Below are positions 45,331-54,162 of a stretch of 64,000 nucleotides of DNA, piece by piece. Under the pieces are notes generated by a model. The model was not told where the DNA came from. It searched no databases and saw only the letters and a list, made by a program, of their open reading frames with translations. This DNA comes from Salinimonas iocasae (GTDB lineage Bacteria > Pseudomonadota > Gammaproteobacteria > Enterobacterales > Alteromonadaceae), in NCBI RefSeq assembly GCF_006228385.1, contig NZ_CP039852.1:3674001-3738000 (forward strand), in the 5' to 3' direction. Positions within the stretch are counted from its first letter, which is position 1. Every line of letters begins with the position of its first letter. The position numbers and the translations under genes were made by a program.

Positions 45331-46089
45331 TTAGGCGCTGGCCTGAAAGCCGGCGCTTTTAGGTGTGTATGCCTGATGATAAACGTGTTGAATGCGGTCA
45401 ATGCGCGATGCCAGCGGATTTAGCTCAGAAGCATTTTGCGTATCTGACTGTTCTGATGCCTGTTCGCTTTTCGCACGATTAATGGCCTGCGTTGCCTCGC
45501 TGGCCACCTTTAAGTCCTGCGCCGAAGGCTCTGCCGGAGCTAACGCCGCTTTTCTGACCTGCTCCATTTTCTGGATAGTTTTAGCCGGAGTAGCAGCTTC
45601 ACTGACATCTATGCTCACTTCTCCGTCAGTCACATAACGTTTGTTATCGGGCCCGGTTGTATATTCATAGCTAGGCGCCGACGCATATTGTCCCCCGGCG
45701 GCGCGATGCGCTTCTTCATGAGTCTGAACTTCTCTGTCGCGCTTTTCCAGCGCTTCAATCTCTTTTGCCTGCGCTTGCTGTTTTTGCTCAGCTTGCTCAC
45801 GACCTGCACTCTCCTACTGCCCCGCATCAGACTGGTCTGCACTTGTTGATGAGTCAGCTACAGAGGGTTCGGCGGTGGTCGGCCGTTCATAGGTTGCAGT
45901 ATTACTGTTGCCTGCTGTCTGCCTGGCGCGGTCAGATTCTGCGCCCAAACCTTGTCCACCCGAGCCTTTATCCGATTCGGCTGATTGTGGGATGGTCTCA
46001 CGCATCACATTATCACGCCGTGCAGCCTCAGTATTGATATTACTGGTGGGGGTAGCTAACACAGACAGCGTAGGGGTAGTGATATTCAT
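45331..46089 (-). pseudogene. SprA-related putative metalloprotease interrupted by an in-frame TAG
   Basis: The minus-strand frame from the ATG at 46089 to the TAA at 45331 would give about 250 residues but contains one TAG at 45814-45816, after codon 91. Before it lies a Ser/Thr/Ala-rich low-complexity region (ending TSADQSDAGQ). After it, in the same frame, the conserved SprA-like domain continues intact: EALEKRDREVQTHEEAHRAA carries a HEEAH zinc-peptidase motif, then SAPSYEYTTGPDNKRYVTDG, GEVSIDVSEA and ALAPAEPSAQD. No ATG, GTG or TTG precedes the motif after the stop. It could be a recent nonsense mutation (CAG to TAG), a read-through gene or a sequencing error. It starts 2 bp after the mini flagellar-like gene. 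Confidence 0.8.
45335..45360. terminator. Terminator for tex, inside the 3' end of the SprA-like frame
   Basis: The stem GCGCTGGC/GCCGGCGC (45335-45342 with 45349-45356, one G-T pair) with a 6-nt loop is followed by TTTT at 45357. It overlaps the last codons of the convergent SprA-like gene. Confidence 0.7.
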
Positions 46090-46091
46090 AA

Positions 46092-46337
46092 TCAGGCCAG
46101 TGTGTCGATGAGATAGCCCACGGTGTCATCAGATACGCGAAGTACAGTGGCTGATGCCTGGTGATAGGTGGTATTAGTCTGAAGCGAAATAAGGTTTTCG
46201 GTAATGTTTGCGACCGGTTTATTGCTATTGTTAGCAATCGCACCCGACGCCTGGGTTACATTGTCGGATGCTTGCTGCATGCCTGCACGCGCGTTACTGA
46301 TAGCCGACATTGCGCCAGCATTGATTCCGTTTATCAC
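46092..46337 (-). CDS. Mini flagellar rod/hook-like protein (D0-type termini only)
   Basis: This 81-residue protein starts with GTG at 46337. The N-terminus (INAGAMSAISNARAGMQQAS, then DNVTQAS) resembles the D0 helix of flagellar rod and hook proteins. The C-terminus (LISLQTNTTYHQASATVLRV, then SDDTVGYLIDTLA) resembles the NLxxxQxxYxANAKVIxTxDEMLxTLL end of FlgE/FlgG/FlgC. The middle domain is absent. No other flagellar genes lie nearby. It sits 2 bp upstream of the SprA-like gene, so the pair is an operon; the function is unknown. Confidence 0.65.
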   Translation of the reverse strand: MINGINAGAMSAISNARAGMQQASDNVTQASGAIANNSNKPVANITENLISLQTNTTYHQASATVLRVSDDTVGYLIDTLA

Positions 46338-46414
46338 TGCTTTGCCTACCTATCTTATCCTCAACCCCATCTATGATTAATTATTAAACATTTTCTATAA
46401 AAAGTAAAAAAGTA

Positions 46415-47215
46415 CTAGTTTTGGACCCGCGTCGCCATAAAGCGTTGAATGATACCGGCAGTTTGCTGCGGATGAGAAATGAAAGGGGCATGAGATGCTT
46501 TTGAGAGTACGACTGCATCGGACTGAGGCTGCAGCTGACAAATGTTATCAATTGCCGTTTTAGGCACCAGGCTATCCAGTCTGCCGAAGATGCGTAAAGT
46601 AGGTTGTCGTATCTGACCAATCACTGGGCGAAGATCCTCATCAGACAAAAGCTGCAAAGCCGCAGCCAGCGCATCCGGTGAAGGATCAGGATATGTAGTC
46701 ACACTGCTCTTTATCTTCTTAACATCCTGGCGCGCTGTTTCACTGCCCATAGCCTGAATCGATAAAAAGCGGTCTAACGTCTTCTGGAAGTTTTCACCCA
46801 ATTCCTTTTGAAACTGACTCAGTATTGCCGGATCGATACCCGGCCAACCGTTTGCCGATACGAACCTGGGCGATGATGCAATGGTGATCAAACCGGTCAC
46901 TTTGTCGGGGGCGCTTAATGCCAGTTGCTGAGCGACCAGTCCCCCCAGAGACCACCCTGCCACTACACAATTATCAGGCAGTGCCGGCCTAATCATTTCA
47001 GCCAGACTGGCTACCGAGTATTTATCAGGAACAACGTTACGATTATTACCAAAGCCGGGTAAATCGACCACGGTGACGGTAAACTCTTCAGACAGTAAAG
47101 GTGAAAATTCGGTAAATACCCCGCTGTTCATGCCCCAGCCATGTAAAAAAACCAGATCTTTTCCTGTGCCATGTGAACGGGTGACCAGACCATTGTTTTG
47201 AGTACTATGTTGCAT
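46415..47215 (-). CDS. bioH: Pimeloyl-ACP methyl ester carboxylesterase BioH
   Basis: BioH hydrolyses pimeloyl-ACP methyl ester, ending the pimelate stage of biotin synthesis. This 266-residue alpha/beta-hydrolase has HGWGMNSGVF at the oxyanion hole, nucleophile Ser89 in VAGWSLGGLV, Asp in GRLDSLVP and His in KASHAPFISHP. The divergent neighbour gntX/comF (47276) and the nearby nfuA reproduce the E. coli bioH-gntX-nfuA neighbourhood, which supports the assignment over other hydrolases. Confidence 0.93.
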   Translation of the reverse strand: MQHSTQNNGLVTRSHGTGKDLVFLHGWGMNSGVFTEFSPLLSEEFTVTVVDLPGFGNNRNVVPDKYSVASLAEMIRPALPDNCVVAGWSLGGLVAQQLALSAPDKVTGLITIASSPRFVSANGWPGIDPAILSQFQKELGENFQKTLDRFLSIQAMGSETARQDVKKIKSSVTTYPDPSPDALAAALQLLSDEDLRPVIGQIRQPTLRIFGRLDSLVPKTAIDNICQLQPQSDAVVLSKASHAPFISHPQQTAGIIQRFMATRVQN

Positions 47216-47275
47216 TAGTTGTCCTTTTTCAGCCCCAGCGAATATCGGCGCATTACGGTGATTGTGCGAAAGACT

Positions 47276-47947
47276 ATGAATCTGCTTAACTATTCCTGCT
47301 TACTTTGCCGGCAGTACAGTTGTCAAAAGATATGTGAACACTGCAAAAACGATACCCGCTTTTTCTCGCAGAAAAATGAGACGAACCTCTTGTTAAGTCC
47401 GGCCATTGCCCGGCACATCAGACATACGCATTATACGGCACTGTTCGCCTGTGGATATTATGAGTGGCCATTTGACCGGATGATAAGAGCACTGAAATTT
47501 TCCCATGACCTGCGCTACAGCAGCGAACTGGCAAAGTGGTTCTACACGCATTGTTGCGAAAACGCCACATCTCTGCCTCAGGTATTACTGCCGGTGCCTT
47601 TACCGGCTAACCGGTACTGGTCAAGACAGTTTAATCAGGCCGGAGAGTTAAGCCGCCAGATAAGCCGGCTCAGTGGCATACCCACATACGCTCCCTGGGC
47701 AATGCGCCGCGGTGGAAAAGCCCAGCATACCCAGAACCGGGCCCAGCGCCTGATAAACCTGCGCCATGCATTTGATATACAGGCGCTTCCCCCAGTCGAG
47801 CGAGTCGCTATCGTGGATGATGTTATTACTACCGGGTGTACGGCAGACGCGCTCGCCACCCTTATACATCAACAGGCGCCCCGTATGCAGATACAACTAT
47901 GGACTATTGCCGTTACACCTGCACCGGGAAAACGCTTATCTATTTAA
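47276..47947 (+). CDS. gntX: ComF/GntX family phosphoribosyltransferase-like protein
   Basis: The start is the ATG at 47276 (MNLLNYSCLLCRQ), giving 223 residues; an upstream TTG in frame is unlikely. The N-terminus has a zinc-finger-like CLLC/CEHC pattern. The C-terminal type I phosphoribosyltransferase fold carries VAIVDDVITTGCTADAL, the PRPP-binding loop. ComF proteins function in DNA uptake in competent bacteria, while the E. coli homologue GntX/YhgH is also tied to DNA utilisation. It is divergent from bioH, and its end overlaps the convergent M14 peptidase by 8 bp. Confidence 0.9.
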   Translation: MNLLNYSCLLCRQYSCQKICEHCKNDTRFFSQKNETNLLLSPAIARHIRHTHYTALFACGYYEWPFDRMIRALKFSHDLRYSSELAKWFYTHCCENATSLPQVLLPVPLPANRYWSRQFNQAGELSRQISRLSGIPTYAPWAMRRGGKAQHTQNRAQRLINLRHAFDIQALPPVERVAIVDDVITTGCTADALATLIHQQAPRMQIQLWTIAVTPAPGKRLSI

Positions 47948-50552
47948 GATGCACCGACTGATAAATAGCGTTACTCATCAGTTTGTCCGTGCCGCGCCAG
48001 TAGCCTCTGAAGTGAATATCATCGACAAAGCCTATCACGACACCCTGACCAAGCTCATCCGCCACAACAGCAGCAGTCTGGCCAATCATTTTGGTCAGTT
48101 GCGGTGCACTGTAACCGGCCATAAGTGGCGATTTGGCATACGTGGCCGGGGTAGTAAATGGGGAGTTATCCGTTTCTACAATCATGTTTGTTGTTTTAAA
48201 CATGGGCAGCTGTGACTGGTCGTAGCCGAAAAAGACTGGGTGGGTCGGATCGATATTTGTTTTATACACCGAACCTGCAATCAGCTTTTTCGCATACCGG
48301 GCACCTCGATCGGCGAAGTTTAGACCCTCAGTAGGAAATGCTTCATCAATCTTTTCCTTTTCCATGATACTAAGCGGTAACCATTCCTGCTCTGCAAATA
48401 AACGCAGTGCAGTACGCACTCCTATCAGTGTGCCGCCACCTTTTACCCACTGACGAACTGATCTTCGTGCCTTCTTATTTAAAGACTTATAATTTCCGCT
48501 GGCGAAAATTATATGGGTATAGTCATTCAAATTGATGCCGGCCAGGCGGTGGTCTTCTACCAATGTAGCAGCAATACCAACACGCGTATCCAGGTAGTGC
48601 CATATTTCGCCCACCTCATATTCGCTTGACGCACGTCCTCCAACTAACAGAACCGATGGTGCATCCACAGGCATCATTGAACGGCTGCCTAAATCTATTC
48701 CGGCCGTGGTGTGCCCTGAGCCTATTGCATAAACCGGCACTTCCAAATCTGTCTGAATACCGCTTAACAGTGTTTGCAGCGTCTCCGGCTGCTCCAGGCC
48801 AGTGGGGATAATTACCGTTCCGGCTGCAAAGTCATGGCTTTTTTGGTCTGACAAAGAGGCCGTGAATGATTCGGCGGCAGAGCGCACTTTTACACCCGCC
48901 TCAAGCAAGCGTTGCAGTGCCGCCGGCGTATAGTAATGCTGCCAGTCCAGTGCATAGGCATAAGCATCATCAGCTACCGGTGTAAGATCTTGTTGCTGTG
49001 GCGCTTTACCGGCTTCCACCTGTCCGGCTTTGCGTTTTGTCACAGGCGCATAATCTACATTAAACGCCAGTGGCAGATTCCAGTTAGACACATCGTAAAA
49101 CGTGTTGTCTGCAAAATCGGTTCGGGTTGAAAACAACGATTTAACCAGGCGATATGCTTGTTGGTCTACAGGCACATAAATACTGTTGCCCGCCTTAAAA
49201 CGGGATTTATTGATTTTGATGTCTTCGGCCAGCCACGAATACGCAATTTTGTGCTGATCTAACAAGCTGATGAGTGCATCAAACCGGCCATGGTCATCAG
49301 GTCTTGCCATCACATAACCGGCAGTATCATCGTCACTGATGAGCTTTTGCGTATTTTGCGCAAACTCACGCTGGTAATTGAGGATCGCGGGTTTGTTTGC
49401 CAGTGCGCCTTTAAATGTGCTCAGCGACGTTGTGACCTGGTTAGCGATAGTATCTGCAAAGGTCAGCTCACCATTAATGGTGTCCTGCACGTGACCGCGG
49501 CTACTCGCCTGCTCAAACAAAATCCCAATACTGCCTAGCGAATCCGGATAGGAAGAGCCCTTGCCATAATAAAAGTCATCAAAGCCTTCTTCTGAAAAAT
49601 ATAGCTGGCCTTGCTTATCAAACGCTTCTATATGAAATTCTGCCAGCGCTTCTGTCAGGCGAACATTGCCCTCCGGCGTGTTGGGGTTTTTCCGGCTGGG
49701 TACCCCTGGCTGGAAAAAGTAAGAGCTGTTAGAGCCCATCTCGTGAAAGTCTGTGAGTACATGCGGACGCCAGCGCTGCATTTGCGTTATGCGGGCGCGG
49801 GATTCTGGATGCGTCAGCAGCAGCCAGTCACGATTCAAGTCAAACCAGTAATGGTTAGTCCGGCCTGATGGCCAGCCTTCTTCGTGCTCCCGGTGTTCAG
49901 GATCTGCGACCAGTTGCTTACCTTTGTGCATATTGGCCCACTGGGCAAAGCGTGACAGACCATCGGGGTTGAAAGACGGGTCTAACAGTACAATATTGTC
50001 TTTCAACAACGCGTCAACAGTGTCGCCCTGACCTGCAGTCAGGTAATAAGCTATTAGCATTGAAGCATTTGCACCTGAGGGCTCATTACCGTGAATACTG
50101 TAGCCCATGTACAAAATAAGAGGCGCACCCTTACTGTCCGCCTGACCTTTGTCCAGGTTACTTAAGTGCTGCTGACGCAGTGTATCTATATTTTTATGGT
50201 TAGACGGTGCGGTAATAGTCAGCAATACCAAAGGTCGGTTTTCATGGGTACGACCGGTTTCAGTAAGCGTCACCCGGTCCGATTTTTGGGCCAGCAGGCG
50301 CATGTAACCAACCAGTTGATCGTGGCGAACGTGCCACGTACCGACATTGGCTCCCAGATAGGACTCAGGGGTGGGAATACTTGAGTTGTATTGGGTATTT
50401 TCGGGCAAATAGCCGGCGGCGGGTCTGCCCTGGCCGTCGTCTGCCGAAATTTTGTCAATGACTGCATTTGCTGAGCTGCACACCAGCAGCGCAAACATTG
50501 CTAATGTTGTTTTAAGCGCCGTGTTACTTAGTAACGCAAATACTTTTTGCAT
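47940..50552 (-). CDS. Secreted M14-family zinc carboxypeptidase
   Basis: This 870-residue exported protein has signal peptide TTLAMFALLVCSSANAV and an M14 carboxypeptidase domain at about residues 55-400. The first zinc ligands are in YSIHGNEPSGANASM (HxxE), the third in LTDFHEMGSNSSYFF, with the substrate-Arg region in GRTNHYWFDLNRDW. The remaining 450 residues form a large C-terminal region with a class I glutamine-amidotransferase-like beta-alpha stretch (HIIFASGNYKSLNKK, then GGTLIGVRTALRLF), as seen in marine M14 proteins. It likely digests external peptides. It is inserted between gntX and nfuA, which are adjacent in E. coli. Confidence 0.88.
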   Translation of the reverse strand: MQKVFALLSNTALKTTLAMFALLVCSSANAVIDKISADDGQGRPAAGYLPENTQYNSSIPTPESYLGANVGTWHVRHDQLVGYMRLLAQKSDRVTLTETGRTHENRPLVLLTITAPSNHKNIDTLRQQHLSNLDKGQADSKGAPLILYMGYSIHGNEPSGANASMLIAYYLTAGQGDTVDALLKDNIVLLDPSFNPDGLSRFAQWANMHKGKQLVADPEHREHEEGWPSGRTNHYWFDLNRDWLLLTHPESRARITQMQRWRPHVLTDFHEMGSNSSYFFQPGVPSRKNPNTPEGNVRLTEALAEFHIEAFDKQGQLYFSEEGFDDFYYGKGSSYPDSLGSIGILFEQASSRGHVQDTINGELTFADTIANQVTTSLSTFKGALANKPAILNYQREFAQNTQKLISDDDTAGYVMARPDDHGRFDALISLLDQHKIAYSWLAEDIKINKSRFKAGNSIYVPVDQQAYRLVKSLFSTRTDFADNTFYDVSNWNLPLAFNVDYAPVTKRKAGQVEAGKAPQQQDLTPVADDAYAYALDWQHYYTPAALQRLLEAGVKVRSAAESFTASLSDQKSHDFAAGTVIIPTGLEQPETLQTLLSGIQTDLEVPVYAIGSGHTTAGIDLGSRSMMPVDAPSVLLVGGRASSEYEVGEIWHYLDTRVGIAATLVEDHRLAGINLNDYTHIIFASGNYKSLNKKARRSVRQWVKGGGTLIGVRTALRLFAEQEWLPLSIMEKEKIDEAFPTEGLNFADRGARYAKKLIAGSVYKTNIDPTHPVFFGYDQSQLPMFKTTNMIVETDNSPFTTPATYAKSPLMAGYSAPQLTKMIGQTAAVVADELGQGVVIGFVDDIHFRGYWRGTDKLMSNAIYQSVHLK

Positions 50553-50611
50553 AAATAAATTCCGTTATTGAGTCGTCGTAAGGCGAATGACCTGATAGGT
50601 AAAATGCATCA

Positions 50612-50636
50612 ATACTTGACTGTTTTACTCAGGTAA
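50612..50636 (+). promoter_or_regulatory. Candidate IscR type 1 binding site overlapping the nfuA promoter
   Basis: The 25-bp element opens ATACTTGACT and closes ACTCAGGTAA, matching from memory the IscR type 1 site seen before isc operons. Its TTGACT (50616-50621) doubles as a near-consensus -35; a TTGTTA at 50639-50644 is 17 bp on. IscR-[2Fe-2S] repression of nfuA would fit its Fe-S role. Confidence 0.6.
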
Positions 50637-50682
50637 ATTTGTTATTATGTGGTCCAAATACGTTACAACGCAGGACTTGCTC

Positions 50683-51261
50683 ATGATCACTATATCAGAA
50701 GAAGCACAGGCACATTTTGCAAAATTGCTGGAAAAACAAGAATCCGGGACGAATATTCGGGTCTTCGTTATCAATCCAGGAACGTCTGCTGCTGAGTGTG
50801 GCGTGTCCTATTGCCCGCCCAATGCAGTAGAAGACAGTGACCACAAATTTGAATTCAACGGCTTCAACGCAGTAGTGGACGATGAGAGCGCCCCCTACCT
50901 GGAAGAAGCTGAGATTGACTATGTTACTGACCAGATGGGCTCACAGTTAACGCTGAAAGCGCCTAATGCTAAAGCCAGAAAAGTGGCTGACGATGCGCCA
51001 TTAGTAGAACGGGTTAATTACATGATTGAATCAGAAATTAACCCACAACTGGCCAGTCATGGTGGACAGGTTGTATTGACCGAAATTACCGAAGAAGGCT
51101 TTGCAGTGCTGCAATTCGGCGGCGGCTGTAATGGTTGCGCCATGGTTGACGTTACGCTTAAGGAAGGCATTGAGAAACAAATGCTTGAGGAGTTTGCGGG
51201 TGAACTTAAGGGCGTTAAAGATGCCACTGAACATCAGGCCGGTGAGCACTCTTACTACTAG
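50683..51261 (+). CDS. nfuA: Fe-S biogenesis scaffold/carrier protein NfuA
   Basis: NfuA carries and delivers [4Fe-4S] clusters to target apoproteins. The start is the ATG at 50683 ([16 protein letters not shown]), giving 192 residues; the in-frame ATG at 50647 overlaps the promoter. An N-terminal degenerate A-type domain ([20 protein letters not shown]) precedes the C-terminal Nfu domain with the cluster-binding CxxC in [20 protein letters not shown]. It matches E. coli NfuA (191 residues) end to end, including the GEHSYY C-terminus. A 90-residue membrane protein gene follows 12 bp later. Confidence 0.97.
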   Translation: MITISEEAQAHFAKLLEKQESGTNIRVFVINPGTSAAECGVSYCPPNAVEDSDHKFEFNGFNAVVDDESAPYLEEAEIDYVTDQMGSQLTLKAPNAKARKVADDAPLVERVNYMIESEINPQLASHGGQVVLTEITEEGFAVLQFGGGCNGCAMVDVTLKEGIEKQMLEEFAGELKGVKDATEHQAGEHSYY

Positions 51262-51273
51262 CGTTGAACGCTG

Positions 51274-51546
51274 ATGGCCTCGCTTCGTGAGCATTTCACC
51301 GACCCCCAGCGATGCTGGCGTCGCTTTATCGCCGGGCTGGTGATTTTTATTGTGGGTGCCGGACTTCTGTTTGGCACTGCACACCTCTCCCCCGCGCTGC
51401 TTTATCACCCCGTGCTGTACTGGTTTTCCGCAGGGGTACTGCTTACAGGGTTTGCACTGGCCATGTCAGGTTATCTGGGTATCTTTATCCAGCGCTTTAC
51501 CGGGTTAAATAAGGTTAAGAAGCGATCACGCGGTGGCGGTGATTGA
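51274..51546 (+). CDS. Hypothetical two-span membrane protein
   Basis: This 90-residue protein has two hydrophobic spans, about 19-37 (IAGLVIFIVGAGLLFGTA) and 47-70 (VLYWFSAGVLLTGFALAMSG), and a basic C-terminus (NKVKKRSRGGGD). It starts 12 bp after nfuA and is probably co-transcribed with it. No family is recognised. Its last 32 bp overlap the convergent MATE gene. Confidence 0.65.
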   Translation: MASLREHFTDPQRCWRRFIAGLVIFIVGAGLLFGTAHLSPALLYHPVLYWFSAGVLLTGFALAMSGYLGIFIQRFTGLNKVKKRSRGGGD

Positions 51547-52843
51547 GCCACACCAGCAATCCGCCCAAACTTAGCCCCCGAGCGAGTAAAAAGCCAAGTA
51601 GCGCATACCATAGCGCTTCATTCCCACTGTCCCGAAATAGCCACCAGAGTGGAAAGAAGACACCCACGGCGCTGAAAATCATTGTATCGCGCATCGCGCC
51701 AGAGCGTGTCAGCCCGACAAATACCCCGTCAAAGAGAAAGCACCAGTGCCCTACCAGTGGCAGCCAGATCATCAATGGCAAATAAGGCAGTGCTGCTTCA
51801 AACAATGTCGGTAAATCGGTCAGCAGCCCGATGATATTGCTGCCAAACAGCCAAAAGCCAATTGCGTATAACACAGCAAAGACTGACGACCAGAGCAAAC
51901 CCCGCCATGTTTGCTGTATCACCTGCTCACGCTGGTTTTTGCCTGCAGCTTCACCCACCAGCGCCTCTACAGCATATGCAATACCATCAAGTCCTAGCGC
52001 GATTAATACAAAAAATTGCATCAGTATCGCGTTAACGGCGGCAGCCGTTTCTCCGTATCGCGCGCCCTGCAGCGTTAGAAATGCCAGACACAACTGCAGC
52101 GCCAGGTTGCGCAGCAGCATATCGCCATTGAGCTTGAACAGAATTCGACGGGCGGCTTTATTAAACCACCGAGCATGCGGACGAATGCCGTGGCACATTT
52201 TCAAAGCAACGCCGGCTGCCAGCAGCGCCATGGTGTATTCAGCAAAAACGCTGGCCAGCGCGACGCCCTGTACCGACATATCCAGGCCCAGTACAAAAAA
52301 GAAATCTAATCCTGCGTTTAGCAGGTTGCCCACTATCTGGATAGCCATGACCGCACGGGTTTTCTGCTGCCCCACTAACCAGCCTATGAGCGCCAGATTC
52401 AGCATTGCGGCAGGTGCTCCCCACACCCTTACCGAAAAATACGCGTCGATATACTGGCTGACCTGCTCACTGGCACCGGCCAGATAGATTCCCGCCGTTA
52501 AGACAGGATATTGCAGCGCAAATACCATCACGCCTAAAATCAGTGCCATGGCACTACTTTGATAAAAAACCTTAGCAGAGGACACCGTATTTTCGGCCTG
52601 CCCCCGTGCTTGCGCACTCAGGCCGGTAGCCGACATTCGCAAAAACCCACAAACCCAGTAAATCTGGGTAAGAATCAGCGCGCCGATGGATGCACCGGCC
52701 AGCATTGCAGGGGAATCCATATGCCCCATTACGGCCGTATCAACGAGTCCCAACAGGGGTGTGGTAACATTGGCCAGAATCATCGGCGCTGCCAGCGTGA
52801 GCATTTGCCAGTGAGCTGGCCATCCTTTCTGCGGTGTTTGCAA
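51515..52843 (-). CDS. MATE-family efflux transporter, DinF-like
   Basis: This 442-residue protein has about twelve membrane spans and the MATE pattern: ILANVTTPLLGLVDTAVMGH at the start of the first half and ALGLDGIAYAVEALVGEAAG opening the second. The DinF-like features are GFLRMSATGLSAQARGQ and VGQQKTRAVMAIQIVGNLLN. Such proteins export organic cations or drugs in exchange for H+ or Na+. The substrate is unknown. Its 3' end overlaps the preceding plus-strand gene, and its start is 52 bp from the divergent deacetylase. Confidence 0.92.
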   Translation of the reverse strand: MQTPQKGWPAHWQMLTLAAPMILANVTTPLLGLVDTAVMGHMDSPAMLAGASIGALILTQIYWVCGFLRMSATGLSAQARGQAENTVSSAKVFYQSSAMALILGVMVFALQYPVLTAGIYLAGASEQVSQYIDAYFSVRVWGAPAAMLNLALIGWLVGQQKTRAVMAIQIVGNLLNAGLDFFFVLGLDMSVQGVALASVFAEYTMALLAAGVALKMCHGIRPHARWFNKAARRILFKLNGDMLLRNLALQLCLAFLTLQGARYGETAAAVNAILMQFFVLIALGLDGIAYAVEALVGEAAGKNQREQVIQQTWRGLLWSSVFAVLYAIGFWLFGSNIIGLLTDLPTLFEAALPYLPLMIWLPLVGHWCFLFDGVFVGLTRSGAMRDTMIFSAVGVFFPLWWLFRDSGNEALWYALLGFLLARGLSLGGLLVWLNHRHRVIAS

Positions 52844-52895
52844 TTTCCGGGTCCCTGTTTATTTGCTAATAGAGAAAAATGTTGTGGAGTGTAAC

Positions 52896-53966
52896 ATGAT
52901 AAAAAGTCTGTATATGTCTACCATAAACGCATTGCTGATGTTATCAGGCCTGACTATTCCCGTGCTTGCACAGGCGGAGCAAAGCAGCGCGCCTGTATTG
53001 CTCTATCATCATGTTTCTACTGACACCCCGGCCAGCACCAGCGTAACGCCACAGACTTTTTCAGAACATATGGCGTATATCGCAAAAAATCATACTGTGC
53101 TGCCCCTTAGCCAGATCGTCGAAGCAGCCCGCAACAATAAATCACTACCGGAAGATGCCCTGGCAATCACGTTTGACGACGGCTACGCGAATATTTTGGA
53201 AAATGCACACCCCATTCTTCAAAAGCATGGCTTCCCTTATACGGTTTTTATCAATCCCGAAACCATTGATGCACGAGCCGACCAGCTGACGTGGCAACAG
53301 GTAGAGGATATGTCGGAAGAGGGTGTCACTTTTGCCAATCATACTTTAGACCATTTACACATGCTTAATCGCAAAAGCGAAGAGAGTGATGAGGACTGGC
53401 TGAAGCGTGTCTGGCAAAACGTGGAGCAGGCGCAGCAAAAACTGGCCTCACACATTGATAACCCTGAACAGTATCTGGCGTATCCGTTCGGCGAATATAA
53501 TCAGCAGCTGGCGCAGAAAGTTGCACAGTCCGGCTATACCGGATTTGGCCAGCATTCAGGCGCGATTGGTCCACACTCTGATTTTGCTGCACTACCTCGC
53601 TTTCCGTCCGCAGGTCCCTACGCCAATCTGAAAAGTCTGAAGACAAAGATGAACAGTCTTGCTATGCCGGTGTCTTCATCGACGGTCACTAATCCAGAGC
53701 TCGCCCGCGATGAGCAGCCTGAAACGGTATCACTAACTATTGATGGTGACGATGTAAGGCTTAGTCAGGCTACCTGTTATTATAACGGTGAGGCTATTGA
53801 TACACGGGTTGATGAAAAAACGCTGACCTTTACCCTGCAATCATCAATTCCAACCGGCCGCTCACGGGTAAATTGCACGGCGCCTTCAACGAAGCATTCA
53901 GGTAAATATTACTGGTATTCGCAACCGTTTTTTAAAAGTGAGAAATCGGGGAATTATCCTGATTAA
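52896..53966 (+). CDS. Secreted polysaccharide deacetylase (NodB domain)
   Basis: The start is taken at the ATG at 52896 (MIKSLYMSTINALL) with GGAG seven bases before it, giving 356 residues. The signal peptide ends near VLAQAEQ. The NodB domain (about 30-235) has APVLLYHHVS, motif 1 ITFDDGYANIL (catalytic and metal Asp), motif 2 NHTLDHLHML (metal His residues) and YLAYPFGEYN. The C-terminal 90 residues look like a small beta domain with two Cys (TCYYNGEAID, then RVNCTAP). It is predicted to remove acetyl groups from an envelope or environmental polysaccharide. Confidence 0.88.
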   Translation: MIKSLYMSTINALLMLSGLTIPVLAQAEQSSAPVLLYHHVSTDTPASTSVTPQTFSEHMAYIAKNHTVLPLSQIVEAARNNKSLPEDALAITFDDGYANILENAHPILQKHGFPYTVFINPETIDARADQLTWQQVEDMSEEGVTFANHTLDHLHMLNRKSEESDEDWLKRVWQNVEQAQQKLASHIDNPEQYLAYPFGEYNQQLAQKVAQSGYTGFGQHSGAIGPHSDFAALPRFPSAGPYANLKSLKTKMNSLAMPVSSSTVTNPELARDEQPETVSLTIDGDDVRLSQATCYYNGEAIDTRVDEKTLTFTLQSSIPTGRSRVNCTAPSTKHSGKYYWYSQPFFKSEKSGNYPD

Positions 53967-54162
53967 TAGGGCAAATAGCTGGACTTTTTATAGAAATACT
54001 ACAAGCTAGGGACTTACGAGTCTTGACCTGAAGCTTAAGGGAGATAAGTTGCATAACCATTGAATGCACTAAAATAGCGAATTTTGCGTAATAAACAAAG
54101 AATTAAACTATCAGGATCTTTGTGATATTTCAAAGCCGCTAAATCTGAAGGGACCTAGATTA

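Noticed and set aside
45630..45842. A 70-codon Lys/Arg-rich minus-strand frame in the SprA-like region
   Set aside because: It is a shifted frame over the DNA that, in the other frame, encodes the HEEAH domain; it first suggested a frameshift, but the true frame is continuous apart from one TAG.
46092..46337. Flagellar operon in this region
   Set aside because: Only one small gene resembles flagellar axial proteins and no other flagellar genes are adjacent.
51831..52487. A 218-codon plus-strand frame within the MATE gene
   Set aside because: The minus-strand MATE frame has a full membrane-span pattern; the plus frame is Ser/Pro/Thr-rich shadow sequence.
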